Below, piece by piece: positions 37,778 to 46,039 of a stretch of 64,000 nt of DNA. Each line of letters begins with the position of its first letter. Position 1 is the stretch's first letter. Below the pieces are notes generated by a model. That model was given only the letters and a program-made list of their open reading frames with translations, did not search any database and was not told the origin of the DNA. Origin of the DNA: JAPPHA01 sp963662815 (GTDB lineage Bacteria > Pseudomonadota > Alphaproteobacteria > Rhodobacterales > Rhodobacteraceae); NCBI GenBank assembly GCA_963662815.2, contig CAXXWA010000036.1, positions 26,482 to 90,481 of the forward strand, read 5' to 3'. The translations under genes were made by a program, and so were the position numbers.

Positions 37778-38353
37778 CTATGGCGACTGCACGCACCTCA
37801 AGGCTTGGCATTTGGCATCCCTAAAACAGACAAAGCTTTGCGACGAATTCGCCGTAGGATCCATGTGCTGTCCAATTTTGTTCGCTGCCTTCACCTTGGA
37901 CAAGCCGTTCACATAGTAACCGTGCTTCTTCATGACGCGTTCGAATGCCTCCCATGTACCACCCGCAATAGAATCAGGATTCCTGTAGGCCCTTTTGCGA
38001 GGAACATTCGCTGACACCCTCGGGTAAGCCCTTGTCACTGCGCGCCAGTCTCCGAAATACCACGCTTCCACTTCCTCTATGGCAATACGCGTTACCACCT
38101 GCCAGTCATGTCCAACTGAGGCACTCTTGCTTCGTAACCCTGCTCGATCGCAAATCTCCTCCAGTCTTGACTTTAGGTTCTTGCAGTTCTCGCCGTCTCG
38201 GTCCACGACGACAACGACGCAATGCTCGGGCGTTAGCCATGTAGCGTAGCCCCTGAGGCGCGCCTCAAGCTTTCGCAAAAATGCATGCTTGCCCTGATAA
38301 GAGTGAATCTGGAATCCGCAGCTTTTCGGAAGAAATGTCGGCAGCCATTTCAA
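37778..38353 (-). CDS. DUF4276-like (TOPRIM-type) protein, probably 5'-truncated
   Basis: About 191 residues, read from a TTG at 38353. The core resembles the DUF4276 family: FQIHSYQGKHAFLRKL, VVVVVDRDGENCKNLK, then AIEEVEAWYFGDW and a tail with IAGGTWEAFERV. These blocks suit a TOPRIM-like fold, with the acidic strand (VDRDGE) as metal site. As I recall the family, a short N-terminal strand with a conserved glutamate (VEE/VEG) precedes this. Here a TAA lies three codons before the TTG, so that part seems lost. The ATPase stop overlaps this start, giving a two-gene unit. Function unproven; see the paired finding. Confidence 0.65.
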   Translation of the reverse strand: MKWLPTFLPKSCGFQIHSYQGKHAFLRKLEARLRGYATWLTPEHCVVVVVDRDGENCKNLKSRLEEICDRAGLRSKSASVGHDWQVVTRIAIEEVEAWYFGDWRAVTRAYPRVSANVPRKRAYRNPDSIAGGTWEAFERVMKKHGYYVNGLSKVKAANKIGQHMDPTANSSQSFVCFRDAKCQALRCVQSP

Positions 38354-39590
38354 AGTCTGCTTACATCAAGGGTTGGCGATCCGGAATTTTTCAATGGATC
38401 CCCGACCCCGAAGTGACCCTCCATCCAGAGATCGCCCAATTGAGCGCCTGCATTCATGAATGCCTTTACTATTTTATTGTCAGTCAATGCATTACATCTC
38501 GTATAACCTTCTTCGTCGCGCCATAGAACCCGGACCTCGGCCGGCCGCAACGCGTCCAGAAAGAAAGGTGAGTGTGTGGTCACGAGAATCTGTGTCGCTT
38601 CCGTAGCTTCCCGACACTCCTCCGCCAACCCATGAAGCAGGCGGGGATGCAGAAAGTTCTCTGGTTCTTCAATTCCGATAAACGGGGGTGGGGCGACGGG
38701 TCACATAGCAAGGCAAGATAAGCGAGCACTTTCAGCGTACCATCCGATGCGAATCGAGCCATGACAGGCTTTTCGAACGGACCATCCTTGATTTCGAGCA
38801 AGAGCCTTCCATCCGGCATCTGGTTTGCCGAGACGTTCTGAATTCTCGGCACGCGCGCCCGGAGGCGTTCAAAAATTGACTCTAGGAGATCAGGGTGCTC
38901 TTCGGACAGGAACTGGATCACGTTGGCGAGATTGTCACCGGTTTTGCTCAAGCGCTCCTGCGGGCCTGCCTCGGGCTGACCTCTCGCGTCCTCGCTTGAA
39001 AGATATGATACATGCCAGCCCATGATGAAATTTCGAAGTGCGACCACGCGAGGGTTTTCAGCCAACTGACCGAGCGCATTTGCCGCAAGGGTGTCGGGCG
39101 AATTTAGAGGGACTTCGATTCGGGCGTCCTGCGCATCTGGCAATTCGCCAGAAATGACGCGGCCACGGCCTCCAGCGTAATCTAGAAACCTAAAGGGGGC
39201 GCCATAGCGCCCACGCTTCCAGCGGACCCACTCCGAAACAATTGCTGGCCGCCCGTTTTTCTCGTCTACTTCCAGATGGTAGGTGATCAGCGGCGTGCCC
39301 GGACGCTCCCGGTATGCAATTTCGATCATTAACGGACCTCTCCCGCCACGCGACTTCAATTCCTTCGCCTTGCCGTGTTTTTCCCAGGCCCGACGCAATC
39401 CGAATTCAAAACACTCCGCGAGGAAGGCAAATACATCAAACACCGTCGACTTGCCGCTACCGTTCGGACCAAGCAGAACAGTCAACGGAGTCAGATGCGA
39501 CAGTTCGACATTTCGAAGTGCACGGAAGTTATGTACCTTCAACCGTTCGATTCGCGGTGGCACCGCTTGGGCAGTCTTCACCTGAGTCAT
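38350..39590 (-). pseudogene. AAA-family (SMC/OLD-like) ATPase, frameshifted
   Basis: Starts at ATG 39590 (MTQVKTAQAVPPR). It has RIERLKVHNFRALRNVEL and Walker A LLGPNGSGKSTVFDVF near residue 40. The first frame runs to about CDPSPHP near 38690; the next frame then supplies FIGIEEPENFLHP (Walker B), ILVTTHSPFFLDAL (switch histidine) and the tail ending at 38350. This is an AAA_21-type ATPase of the RecF/OLD group. The break lies in a run of five G (38684-38688 on the plus strand); one more base restores a continuous protein. It may be truly inactive, phase-variable or a sequence error. Paired with the DUF4276-like gene. Confidence 0.75.
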
Positions 39591-39922
39591 CACTTTGGCC
39601 TCTTGGACGACATTTCTCATTTCTTTCGCACTTCTGTGCCGATTCATCAATCCATTCCGGTTCAATGCACTTTGGCAGGGAAATTGGTGTGTCACTACCG
39701 GCACGAGACTCCATCTGGTTAACCGGAAACGAAGGCGACTTCAGAGAGACGTCAAGCGGGCGGCGCTAGCGATCCGGAATCCTGGCGTCGCTCAGTCTCG
39801 CCGACCCAATCTGCAGATCGAACTGGAAGTTTTGTGACAAACAGGTTGAGAAGCCGAGCGCCACCGGGACTGGCGCGGTCAGCAGCAGTTGGATATGATT
39901 GGTTAGCAGGAAAGGGCAGCAC
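39591..39922. other. Intergenic region between ATPase relic and aminotransferase
   Basis: About 330 bases. It should contain divergent promoters for the ATPase (minus) and the aminotransferase (plus). GAAAGGG lies just before the aminotransferase ATG. No other feature was recognised. Confidence 0.5.
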
Positions 39923-41110
39923 ATGTTCGAAACGCTCGCACCAGCCCAGCCGGACAAGATTCTCGCGCTAATTTCCATGTTCCGCGAAGACCCGCGGCCC
40001 GAAAAGTACGATCTGGGCGTCGGCGTCTACAAGGACCCTGCAGGCGCCACGCCCGTCATGGCCGCGGTCAAGGCGGCGGAACGCCGCGTGCTCGCGTCGC
40101 AGACGTCCAAGACTTACCTCGGACCCGAAGGCGATCCCCGGTTCAACGCCGCGATTTCACGGCTGGCATTCGGCAATGCGTTTGACGGCACCAGACTCCG
40201 CGCAATTCAGGCACCGGGCGGATCCGGCGCGCTGCGCATCATCGCCGAACTCCTCGCCGACGCGCGGCCCGGCTGCGCGGTGCATCTTCCGGATCCGACC
40301 TGGCCGAACCATCGCCCGGTTGCGGAAGCTGCCGGCCTCAAGGTCCGGACCTATCCCTATTTCGACCCGGTGAACGGCGAGGTCAGGTTCGAGGAAATGC
40401 TGGAAGCAATTCGCGAGTTGCCCGCCGGCGACATCGTCCTGCTTCACGGTTGCTGCCACAATCCGACCGGTGCCAACCTCGATGCCCGGCAGTGGAGCCG
40501 CCTCGCCGGCGCGCTGGCGGACAATGACCTGTTTCCCTTTGTCGACATGGCCTACCAGGGCTTCGGCGACGGACTCGACGAAGACGCGGCGGGGCTTCGC
40601 CACCTGGCTTCCGAAGTTCCCGAACTGGCGGCCGCAGTCAGTTGTTCGAAGAATTTTGCCGTCTATTGCGACCGTGTTGGCGCGGCGATCCTCGTCGCTG
40701 CGAACGGCCGCGATGCCGAAACCGCAATAGGCCGGTTGAAAACAGTCGCCCGCCGAAACTACTCCATGCCGCCGAACCATGGCGCCGCAACTGTCCGCAC
40801 CGTCCTCGAGGATGCCGCCCTGTCGACGCAATGGCGGCAGGAGCTCGACGGCATGCGCACGCGAATGCTGCGTCTTCGAGTCGACCTCGCGGATGCCTTG
40901 AGACGCCAGTCGAATTCGGATCGTTTCGACTTCCTGGCGATGCATCGCGGCATGTTCTCGTTGCTAGGACTATCCGACGACCAGGTCCGCGAATTGCGCG
41001 AGGACTTCGCGATCTACATGGTTGGCGGCGGCCGCATAAACGTTGCCGGTTTGCGGGACGAAGGGCTCGACAAGCTGGCGGCGGCCATTGTCGAGGTGTC
41101 GTCGCGATAG
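39923..41110 (+). CDS. Aromatic/aspartate aminotransferase (class I, AspC/TyrB type)
   Basis: A 395-residue PLP enzyme that swaps an amino group between aspartate or an aromatic amino acid and 2-oxoglutarate. Landmarks: YDLGVGVYKD at 29-38, HNPTGANLD with N180, DMAYQGFGDG with D208 and the tyrosine, and the PLP lysine K243 in SCSKNFAVYCDRVGA. These are the family Ia positions. The ATG at 39923 is preferred over one eight codons earlier because it gives the family N-terminus MFETLAPAQPD and has a ribosome binding site. Neighbours do not indicate one specific amino acid. Confidence 0.93.
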   Translation: MFETLAPAQPDKILALISMFREDPRPEKYDLGVGVYKDPAGATPVMAAVKAAERRVLASQTSKTYLGPEGDPRFNAAISRLAFGNAFDGTRLRAIQAPGGSGALRIIAELLADARPGCAVHLPDPTWPNHRPVAEAAGLKVRTYPYFDPVNGEVRFEEMLEAIRELPAGDIVLLHGCCHNPTGANLDARQWSRLAGALADNDLFPFVDMAYQGFGDGLDEDAAGLRHLASEVPELAAAVSCSKNFAVYCDRVGAAILVAANGRDAETAIGRLKTVARRNYSMPPNHGAATVRTVLEDAALSTQWRQELDGMRTRMLRLRVDLADALRRQSNSDRFDFLAMHRGMFSLLGLSDDQVRELREDFAIYMVGGGRINVAGLRDEGLDKLAAAIVEVSSR

Positions 41111-41166
41111 GTGACATGGCGTGTTGTGCGCCGCCAGCCTGAACAAATGACCGGCCCGCTTTCCCG

Positions 41167-42240
41167 TCAACGTTGCGCCAACCCCGATCCAGATGTCGCG
41201 CTGAGTATGTTTTCACGCGTGATTATTTCGAACGACAGGGTTTCGACACGGAATGTCCGTTTTTCAAGGTGGGCCACCAGCACCTCGACGGTCTGTTCGG
41301 CTGCAGCCCGCATGTTCTGGTGAAGAACGATGTCCATGCTTCCATCCAGAAGATAGCCCTGGGTCTTCGGTGTCAGATTATGTCCGATGAAGACAAGTTC
41401 GCCACAGGCGCCACTGTCCTTGAGCGCCCGGACGACGCCCTCGTTTCCGCCCCCGACATTGTATAGTCCGACAAGGTCGGGCCGTTCGTCCACAAGTCTG
41501 CGGACCGCCCGGTAGTTTCCTTCAATGTCGTCGTTGCCGCACAGAGTCCCGATCACATCGAGTTTGCGGAAGTCTCTTTGCAGGATAGACCTGAATCCCA
41601 TCTCGCGGTCCTCGTGGACCCGATACAGCTGCCCGCCGGAGATCACGGCCACCGGGCCGGCGCGATGGGAAATCCTTCCCATCAGGTAGCCGGCAGTCCG
41701 GCCCGCGGCGCGATTGTCGAACCCGACGAACCCCAGCAACGACGGGCTCTTGATGTCCGACAGGAGTGCGAGCGAAGGGATTCCGAGCCGTGAGAGAGCC
41801 TCGACTCCGTCACGAACCCTGGGATCTTCCAGCGCCTGGAACGCGACCGCGTCAATGCCCTGCATGGAGCATGCGTGGAGTTTCCGGGCGAGAATCGAAG
41901 GTTCCATTTTCTTCGTGAAGACACATTCGATTGTCGCGTTGCCCCGTTCGCCGAATTCCTGAAAACACCGCCCGAGAAACTCCGTGGAAGGGCCGGCCTC
42001 TCCCGGCAGAAAGACCTTCAGCCGCCAAGTGCGTCTCCGCTCTTCCGGCCAAAGGCCCGCTTCAATCGCATTCCGGGCCTGAAGCACGCGCTGACGCGTG
42101 GTTTCGCTGACGTGCGGACGGCCGTTGACAACCCGGTCCACAGTGGCTGTTCCGACTCCCGCCAGCCTGGCGATCTCCAAGACTCTGGCGCGGCGTGGAC
42201 CGACCAGTTTTCCGTCGCGTATCGATGAATTATCCATCAA
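41167..42240 (-). CDS. LacI-family transcriptional regulator
   Basis: A 357-residue regulator: helix-turn-helix at about 20-45 (VLEIARLAGVGTATVDRVVN, then GRPHVSETTRQRV) and a periplasmic-binding-protein-like sensor domain (VVSGGQLYRVHEDREMGF-like and YNVGGGNEGVVRAL). The sensor resembles those recognising sugars or sugar acids. It is divergent from a ruined TRAP binding-protein gene, with about 120 bases between, so it probably once controlled that transporter and the catabolic genes beyond it. AAATACATCAATGCGC-type AT-rich sequence lies in the gap, but I could not define an operator. Confidence 0.9.
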   Translation of the reverse strand: MMDNSSIRDGKLVGPRRARVLEIARLAGVGTATVDRVVNGRPHVSETTRQRVLQARNAIEAGLWPEERRRTWRLKVFLPGEAGPSTEFLGRCFQEFGERGNATIECVFTKKMEPSILARKLHACSMQGIDAVAFQALEDPRVRDGVEALSRLGIPSLALLSDIKSPSLLGFVGFDNRAAGRTAGYLMGRISHRAGPVAVISGGQLYRVHEDREMGFRSILQRDFRKLDVIGTLCGNDDIEGNYRAVRRLVDERPDLVGLYNVGGGNEGVVRALKDSGACGELVFIGHNLTPKTQGYLLDGSMDIVLHQNMRAAAEQTVEVLVAHLEKRTFRVETLSFEIITRENILSATSGSGLAQR

Positions 42241-42358
42241 TTCACACCAAGTTCCGAGAATCCGGGTTGGCCTTTGGCATCAAAATACATCAATGCGCAT
42301 TCGGACGTTACAATTTTCTTGTCCGTCCCGGGGCCCCGGCCATACTCTGAACGGCAAA

Positions 42359-42831
42359 ATGGACCAAGAATGCTCAAAACAGGGAGGAACAAATGGCAAT
42401 AAACCCATTCTGTTGTCCGGTCTGGCCGGAGCGTTGATGTCCGCCGGAGTGGCGATTGCCGCGGATTTCACATTCAAGTGCGGGAACTCGCAACGCGAAC
42501 AGGCTGCGCGGTCGCAATCGATGATCTTCTTCGAGAAGGCCCTCGAAGAACGGTCAGGAGGACGAATCGATGTCGAATACTACTTCGGCGCAGTTCTCGC
42601 CAATGAACAGGAAATGTTCGATCAGGTCACGACCGGCCAGTTGCAGGCGACCCGGGGCGGGTTCTTCGCAAACGCAAATCCGAAGTTTAACATTTTCCTT
42701 CTGCCCTTCCTTACGAGCGGGTAGGACGAAATGCAGTGCCTTGTTGGCAGCGACTTCGCCAAGTCCGTCCAGGAAGGCGCAGCAGCTAACGGATTCCATG
42801 TTCCGGCAACAGGCATCAGAGGCTGAATCAT
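42359..42831 (+). pseudogene. TRAP transporter binding protein (DctP-like), truncated relic
   Basis: The frame reads LLSGLAGALMSAGVAIAAD (signal peptide), FTFKCGNSQREQAARSQS and FFEKALEERSGGRIDVEYYF, clearly the DctP N-terminus. It stops at TAG 42722-42724, but the same frame continues sensibly (DEMQCLVGSDFAKSVQEGAA), so a tryptophan TGG probably mutated to TAG. Coding ends near 42826, where IS5-type sequence begins; two thirds of the protein and the membrane subunits are missing. A good GGAGG site lies before an ATG at 42393 that is in another frame, a further sign of damage. Confidence 0.85.
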
Positions 42832-42837
42832 AATTCA

Positions 42838-43200
42838 CTTTTCGATTTTCCCGCTCGTTTCAGCAGCTTGCCGCACGCGCCACCCGCCGCATCATGAACC
42901 GGCAGGCCGCCAGCCGGCACCACGTCAGCGCCTTCTCCAGCATCCCGAGGATCACCGAAGGGGCGCCGTCCCGGTCCTGCACGTCGGCCTCGTGGATCTC
43001 GATCGTGATCGGGAACCCCTCGATTTCGACGGTGATGTGGCGCTTCCGGCCCTTGACCTTCCTGCCGGCGTCGCAGCCGGCAGGGCCGCCCCTTTCCGCC
43101 GTCTTCGCCAACTGCCTGTCGATCGCCGCCGCCGTCGCCTCTCCCGAGCGTCCCGCCAGTTCCCGCGGTGGTATGCGACCAATCCCGGTTTTTCCTCCGC
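42838..43200 (-). mobile_element. IS5-type transposase remnant
   Basis: Reading leftwards, the segment AAIDRQLAKTAERGGPAGCD, then RKVKGRKRHITVEIEGF and EADVQDRDGAPSVILGMLE, matches the central region of IS5-family (IS427-like) transposases, where IDSQSVKT, GYDAGKKVKGRKRH and DVQDRDGA are standard. Only about 100 residues remain; the N-terminal and C-terminal thirds are absent and no terminal repeats were identified. It borders the truncated dctP-like gene and so marks the deletion scar of the TRAP operon. Confidence 0.75.
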
Positions 43201-43292
43201 AAGCGATTCCGGACAGTTTTTCGATTCGTCCCAGTGATGGCCGACACCGCGATCCGACTATCCGTTTGAATCGGAGAAAGTGAGCAACGACA

Positions 43293-44183
43293 ATGTCGAC
43301 CGCCGGAATAGTTGGCCTCGGGGACATGGGAAGCGGCCTCGCGCGAAACCTCGTCAGGAACGGTTTCCGGACGGTCGGATACGATCTGAGCGACCGGCGC
43401 ATGATGGAATTCCGCGCGCTGGGCGGCGACCCGGCCGCGGATGTGGCCAATGTCGCCAGATGCTCCGATGCCGTCTTCGTCATGGTAATGACAGGAGACC
43501 AGGCCAGGTCCGTGATCCTCGGCGAAGACGGGCTCGTCGTGAACATGCGCACCGGTGGCACAATCATCCTTACAGCGACGATCACGCCGGCCGACGCACG
43601 TGAAATCGCCGACCGGATGGCCGAAACGTCCGTCCGGCTGGTGGACAGCCCGGTTTCAGGCGGCTTCCCCGGTGCCCAGAACGGCACCCTGACACTGATG
43701 GCCGCCGGCAAGAGTCGGCACATAGACGATGTCCGCCCGTTCCTGGAAGCCGTGTCTACGCGGATTCACGTGGTCGGGAACAACCCCGGAGACGGGCAGA
43801 CGGTCAAGGCCTGTCTTCAGTCCCTGATCGGCGCGATATTTGCCGCAACCTTCGAGACTTCCGTACTCGCCGCGAAAGCCGGCGTGTCGGGCGAGGCATT
43901 CCACGAAGTGGTCGCAAGCAGCGGCGCAGGATGCGGCGTCGCCAGCACCGCCCTCGAAAACATCATTGACCGGCGGTTCGAGGGCACCGGAAGCCACATC
44001 GACACGATGCACAAGGACCTGACGATCGCGCTCGACATGGCCGCGGAGCAAGGGGTGCCCGTACACATGGCCTCGACGGCCATGCAGATCTTCCGCGCCG
44101 GAAGAACGAAACACCCTCGCGGCGACAACTGGGTTTGCACCCGGGTCCTCGAAGATATCGTCGGCGCCGAACTGCATCGCTGA
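43293..44183 (+). CDS. NAD(P)-dependent 3-hydroxyacid dehydrogenase (3-hydroxyisobutyrate / L-threonate dehydrogenase type)
   Basis: A 296-residue beta-hydroxyacid dehydrogenase. The Rossmann motif is GIVGLGDMGSGLARNL (5-20), the substrate signature LVDSPVSGGFPGAQNGT (117-132), and the catalytic lysine K172 in GQTVKACLQSLIG. The family usually has K-x-x-N-N after that lysine; here it is K-A-C-L-Q, as in LtnD-like sugar-acid dehydrogenases. With a LacI regulator, TRAP relic and TIM-barrel isomerase nearby, oxidation of a sugar acid such as threonate is the best guess; the substrate remains open. Confidence 0.85.
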   Translation: MSTAGIVGLGDMGSGLARNLVRNGFRTVGYDLSDRRMMEFRALGGDPAADVANVARCSDAVFVMVMTGDQARSVILGEDGLVVNMRTGGTIILTATITPADAREIADRMAETSVRLVDSPVSGGFPGAQNGTLTLMAAGKSRHIDDVRPFLEAVSTRIHVVGNNPGDGQTVKACLQSLIGAIFAATFETSVLAAKAGVSGEAFHEVVASSGAGCGVASTALENIIDRRFEGTGSHIDTMHKDLTIALDMAAEQGVPVHMASTAMQIFRAGRTKHPRGDNWVCTRVLEDIVGAELHR

Positions 44184-44198
44184 GTCGCGGAACCTGTC

Positions 44199-45071
44199 AT
44201 GAAACTCGGAGTCATTACGGACGGCATAAGCCGCAACCTGTTTCGCGCCGTGGACGTGATGGACGAGTTCGGGCTTGCCTACGCGGAATTGCAATACGTT
44301 GGAGAAAAGGAGGTCGGCGATCACACCAGCACCGAAATCGCTGACATCAATCGCCTGCTGCGCGACCGCGGCAAGTCCGTCAGTTGCATCTCCAGGCACG
44401 TATTCGCAGGCATGACCTCCGAGAATCGTCCGGGGGACCCGCTGCACGCAAGCCACATGGACTCCCTGAAACGCGTCATCGACATGGCGCATGCGACCGG
44501 CGCGCCGCTTGTCCGGATCATGACACCGCGGAAGGAGCAGATTCTCTGGGGACGCAACGGGGCCGAAAAGTGGAATGTTGCCCGCGGCGCATGGGACGCT
44601 ACGGCACCCCTGATCCGGCCCGCAGTCGAGCTCGCGGCAAGGGAGAACGTGACGCTTGTGGTCGAAACCGGGAACGGAACGATGGTCAACTCCAGCTATA
44701 CGGCGCGCCGACTCATCGACGAACTCGACGCTGCCGACCAGTTGAAGGTCCTCTGGGATCCTGGCAACAACTGCTGGTGCCACGAACCCGCCTATCCCGA
44801 TGGATACATGGAGTTGCAGCCTGGCTATATCGGACACATCCACATGAAGGACCTCCTGGTCGACACCCCGCGCGCGACTCTCGAGGTCCGGCGATTCGGC
44901 CATGGACAGCTCGCAAGCATGTTCGGCCCGATCGCAAGCGCCCTGCGTGCCGACGGCTACGACGGGGTGATATCATTGGAAAGCGTATTTCACCCGGGCA
45001 ACGGCGATTTCGAAAGCGGCTTTCGCCAGTGCGTCGGCTCATTCAAGGCGCTCTTCGGACCCCGTTCCTGA
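44199..45071 (+). CDS. Sugar-phosphate isomerase/epimerase family (AP-endonuclease-2-like TIM barrel)
   Basis: A 290-residue TIM-barrel enzyme, 15 bases after the dehydrogenase and probably co-transcribed. Metal-site segments are visible: VVETGNGTMVN (glutamate), LWDPGNNCW (aspartate), GHIHMKDLLV (histidine) and ISLESVFHPGN (glutamate near the end). This arrangement fits xylose-isomerase-like epimerases and hydroxypyruvate isomerases. It probably works with the dehydrogenase on an imported sugar acid or keto-sugar; the reaction cannot be specified. Confidence 0.83.
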   Translation: MKLGVITDGISRNLFRAVDVMDEFGLAYAELQYVGEKEVGDHTSTEIADINRLLRDRGKSVSCISRHVFAGMTSENRPGDPLHASHMDSLKRVIDMAHATGAPLVRIMTPRKEQILWGRNGAEKWNVARGAWDATAPLIRPAVELAARENVTLVVETGNGTMVNSSYTARRLIDELDAADQLKVLWDPGNNCWCHEPAYPDGYMELQPGYIGHIHMKDLLVDTPRATLEVRRFGHGQLASMFGPIASALRADGYDGVISLESVFHPGNGDFESGFRQCVGSFKALFGPRS

Positions 45072-45126
45072 AGCCCTCGTCCATCCATGGAGCCCGCACG
45101 TTACTCTCCAGTGCCGCGGCAAGCAC

Positions 45127-45570
45127 TCAGAATGGCCGTACGACCACCAGCACGACCACCAGCACCATTATCGTGGCCGGCAACTCATTCATGAACCTGA
45201 ACGTCCTGCCCGTAGTCCGGTTCTCGCCAGCAGCGAATTGCCTCAGGCACTTTCCGAGCCATGCGTGGTACCAGGTCAGGCCAACAACAAGCAGGATCTT
45301 TGCCCATATCCAGATCGAGTTCATGTCCACTGCTCCGGGCATGAAGAACAGAACCAGGCCGAACCCCCAGGTCGCCATCATTGCCGGGTTCATGATGATC
45401 TTCAGCAGCCGGCGCTCCATGCCGGTGAAGACTTCCGAAAGTTCGCTGCCGACAGGAGCCTTTTCCGCATGATTCACGAAAAGGCGCGGAAGATACAGGA
45501 GTCCCGCCATCCAGCAAATCACTGAAATGATGTGAAACGCCTTTATCCAGGGATAGACTACAGCAAGCAT
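45127..45570 (-). CDS. hemJ: Protoporphyrinogen IX oxidase HemJ
   Basis: A 147-residue membrane protein with four hydrophobic helices, the oxygen-independent protoporphyrinogen oxidase of heme synthesis in most alphaproteobacteria. The N-terminus VYPWIKAFHIISVICWMAGL, then YLPRLFVNH, contains the conserved histidine (H13) and tryptophan; ERRLLKIIMNPAM and TWYHAWLGKCLR are also family-typical. The start at 45570 gives the usual length. It faces away from oriC. In related genomes hemJ follows rho closely; here 8 kb of accessory DNA separates them. Confidence 0.92.
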   Translation of the reverse strand: MLAVVYPWIKAFHIISVICWMAGLLYLPRLFVNHAEKAPVGSELSEVFTGMERRLLKIIMNPAMMATWGFGLVLFFMPGAVDMNSIWIWAKILLVVGLTWYHAWLGKCLRQFAAGENRTTGRTFRFMNELPATIMVLVVVLVVVRPF

Positions 45571-45599
45571 GAAATGCGGACTCCGGTTTTGTGTGAGGA

Positions 45600-46020
45600 T
45601 TCCGGCGAACACATATATTCAATAGAAGAATATGAAAAGAATCCTGTTGGAGGAGTAGTATGCTGTTGAAAACGTGGATTACTGAAAACTTAACATTTTC
45701 AAAAACATGCAAATATGTGGAAAATCTTCGCACAACCTGTGAATTCGACAAATAAATCATTATTATTCCTATGGTTGCATAAAACACAGGCGGGGAAAAG
45801 ATTGTGGATGATTTTCTTCGAATGCGGTAATCCCCGGAATTCACGGGTGTTGGCAAATTTTCCTCCCTGTGGATGAAACGGGGAATCCTGTTGACTGGCG
45901 TCGCAGAGACTGCGAACGATCCGCGGAGATTGTGGAAAGTCGCCGCTAGTCCACATCTCCGTCCCCGGATCATCCACGGGATTTTCCACGGTTCGGGCCG
46001 GTCTCCGCGGATTGGAGGGC
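45600..46020. other. oriC: Chromosomal replication origin (oriC)
   Basis: A gene-free, AT-rich stretch between hemJ and maf. The left part (45,600-45,790) is very AT-rich and suits a DNA-unwinding element. DnaA-box-like 9-mers cluster here: TGTGGAAAA at 45716, TGTGGATGA at 45803 and 45868, TGTGGAAAG at 45931, TAGTCCACA at 45947, TCATCCACG at 45970 and TTTTCCACG at 45982 (consensus TTATCCACA or complement), plus CGTGGATTA at 45673. Three GANTC sites (45598, 45639, 45883) could bind CcrM. Origins of Caulobacter and Rickettsia lie in the same gene neighbourhood, and parAB/parS is about 12 kb away. Confidence 0.85.
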
Positions 46021-46039
46021 CGGCCAGGAGGAGATTGAA

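Noticed and set aside
42860..43723. A full-length transposase gene across 42860-43723
   Set aside because: Only the leftmost third of this minus-strand frame resembles IS5-type transposase; the rest is antisense to the dehydrogenase gene.
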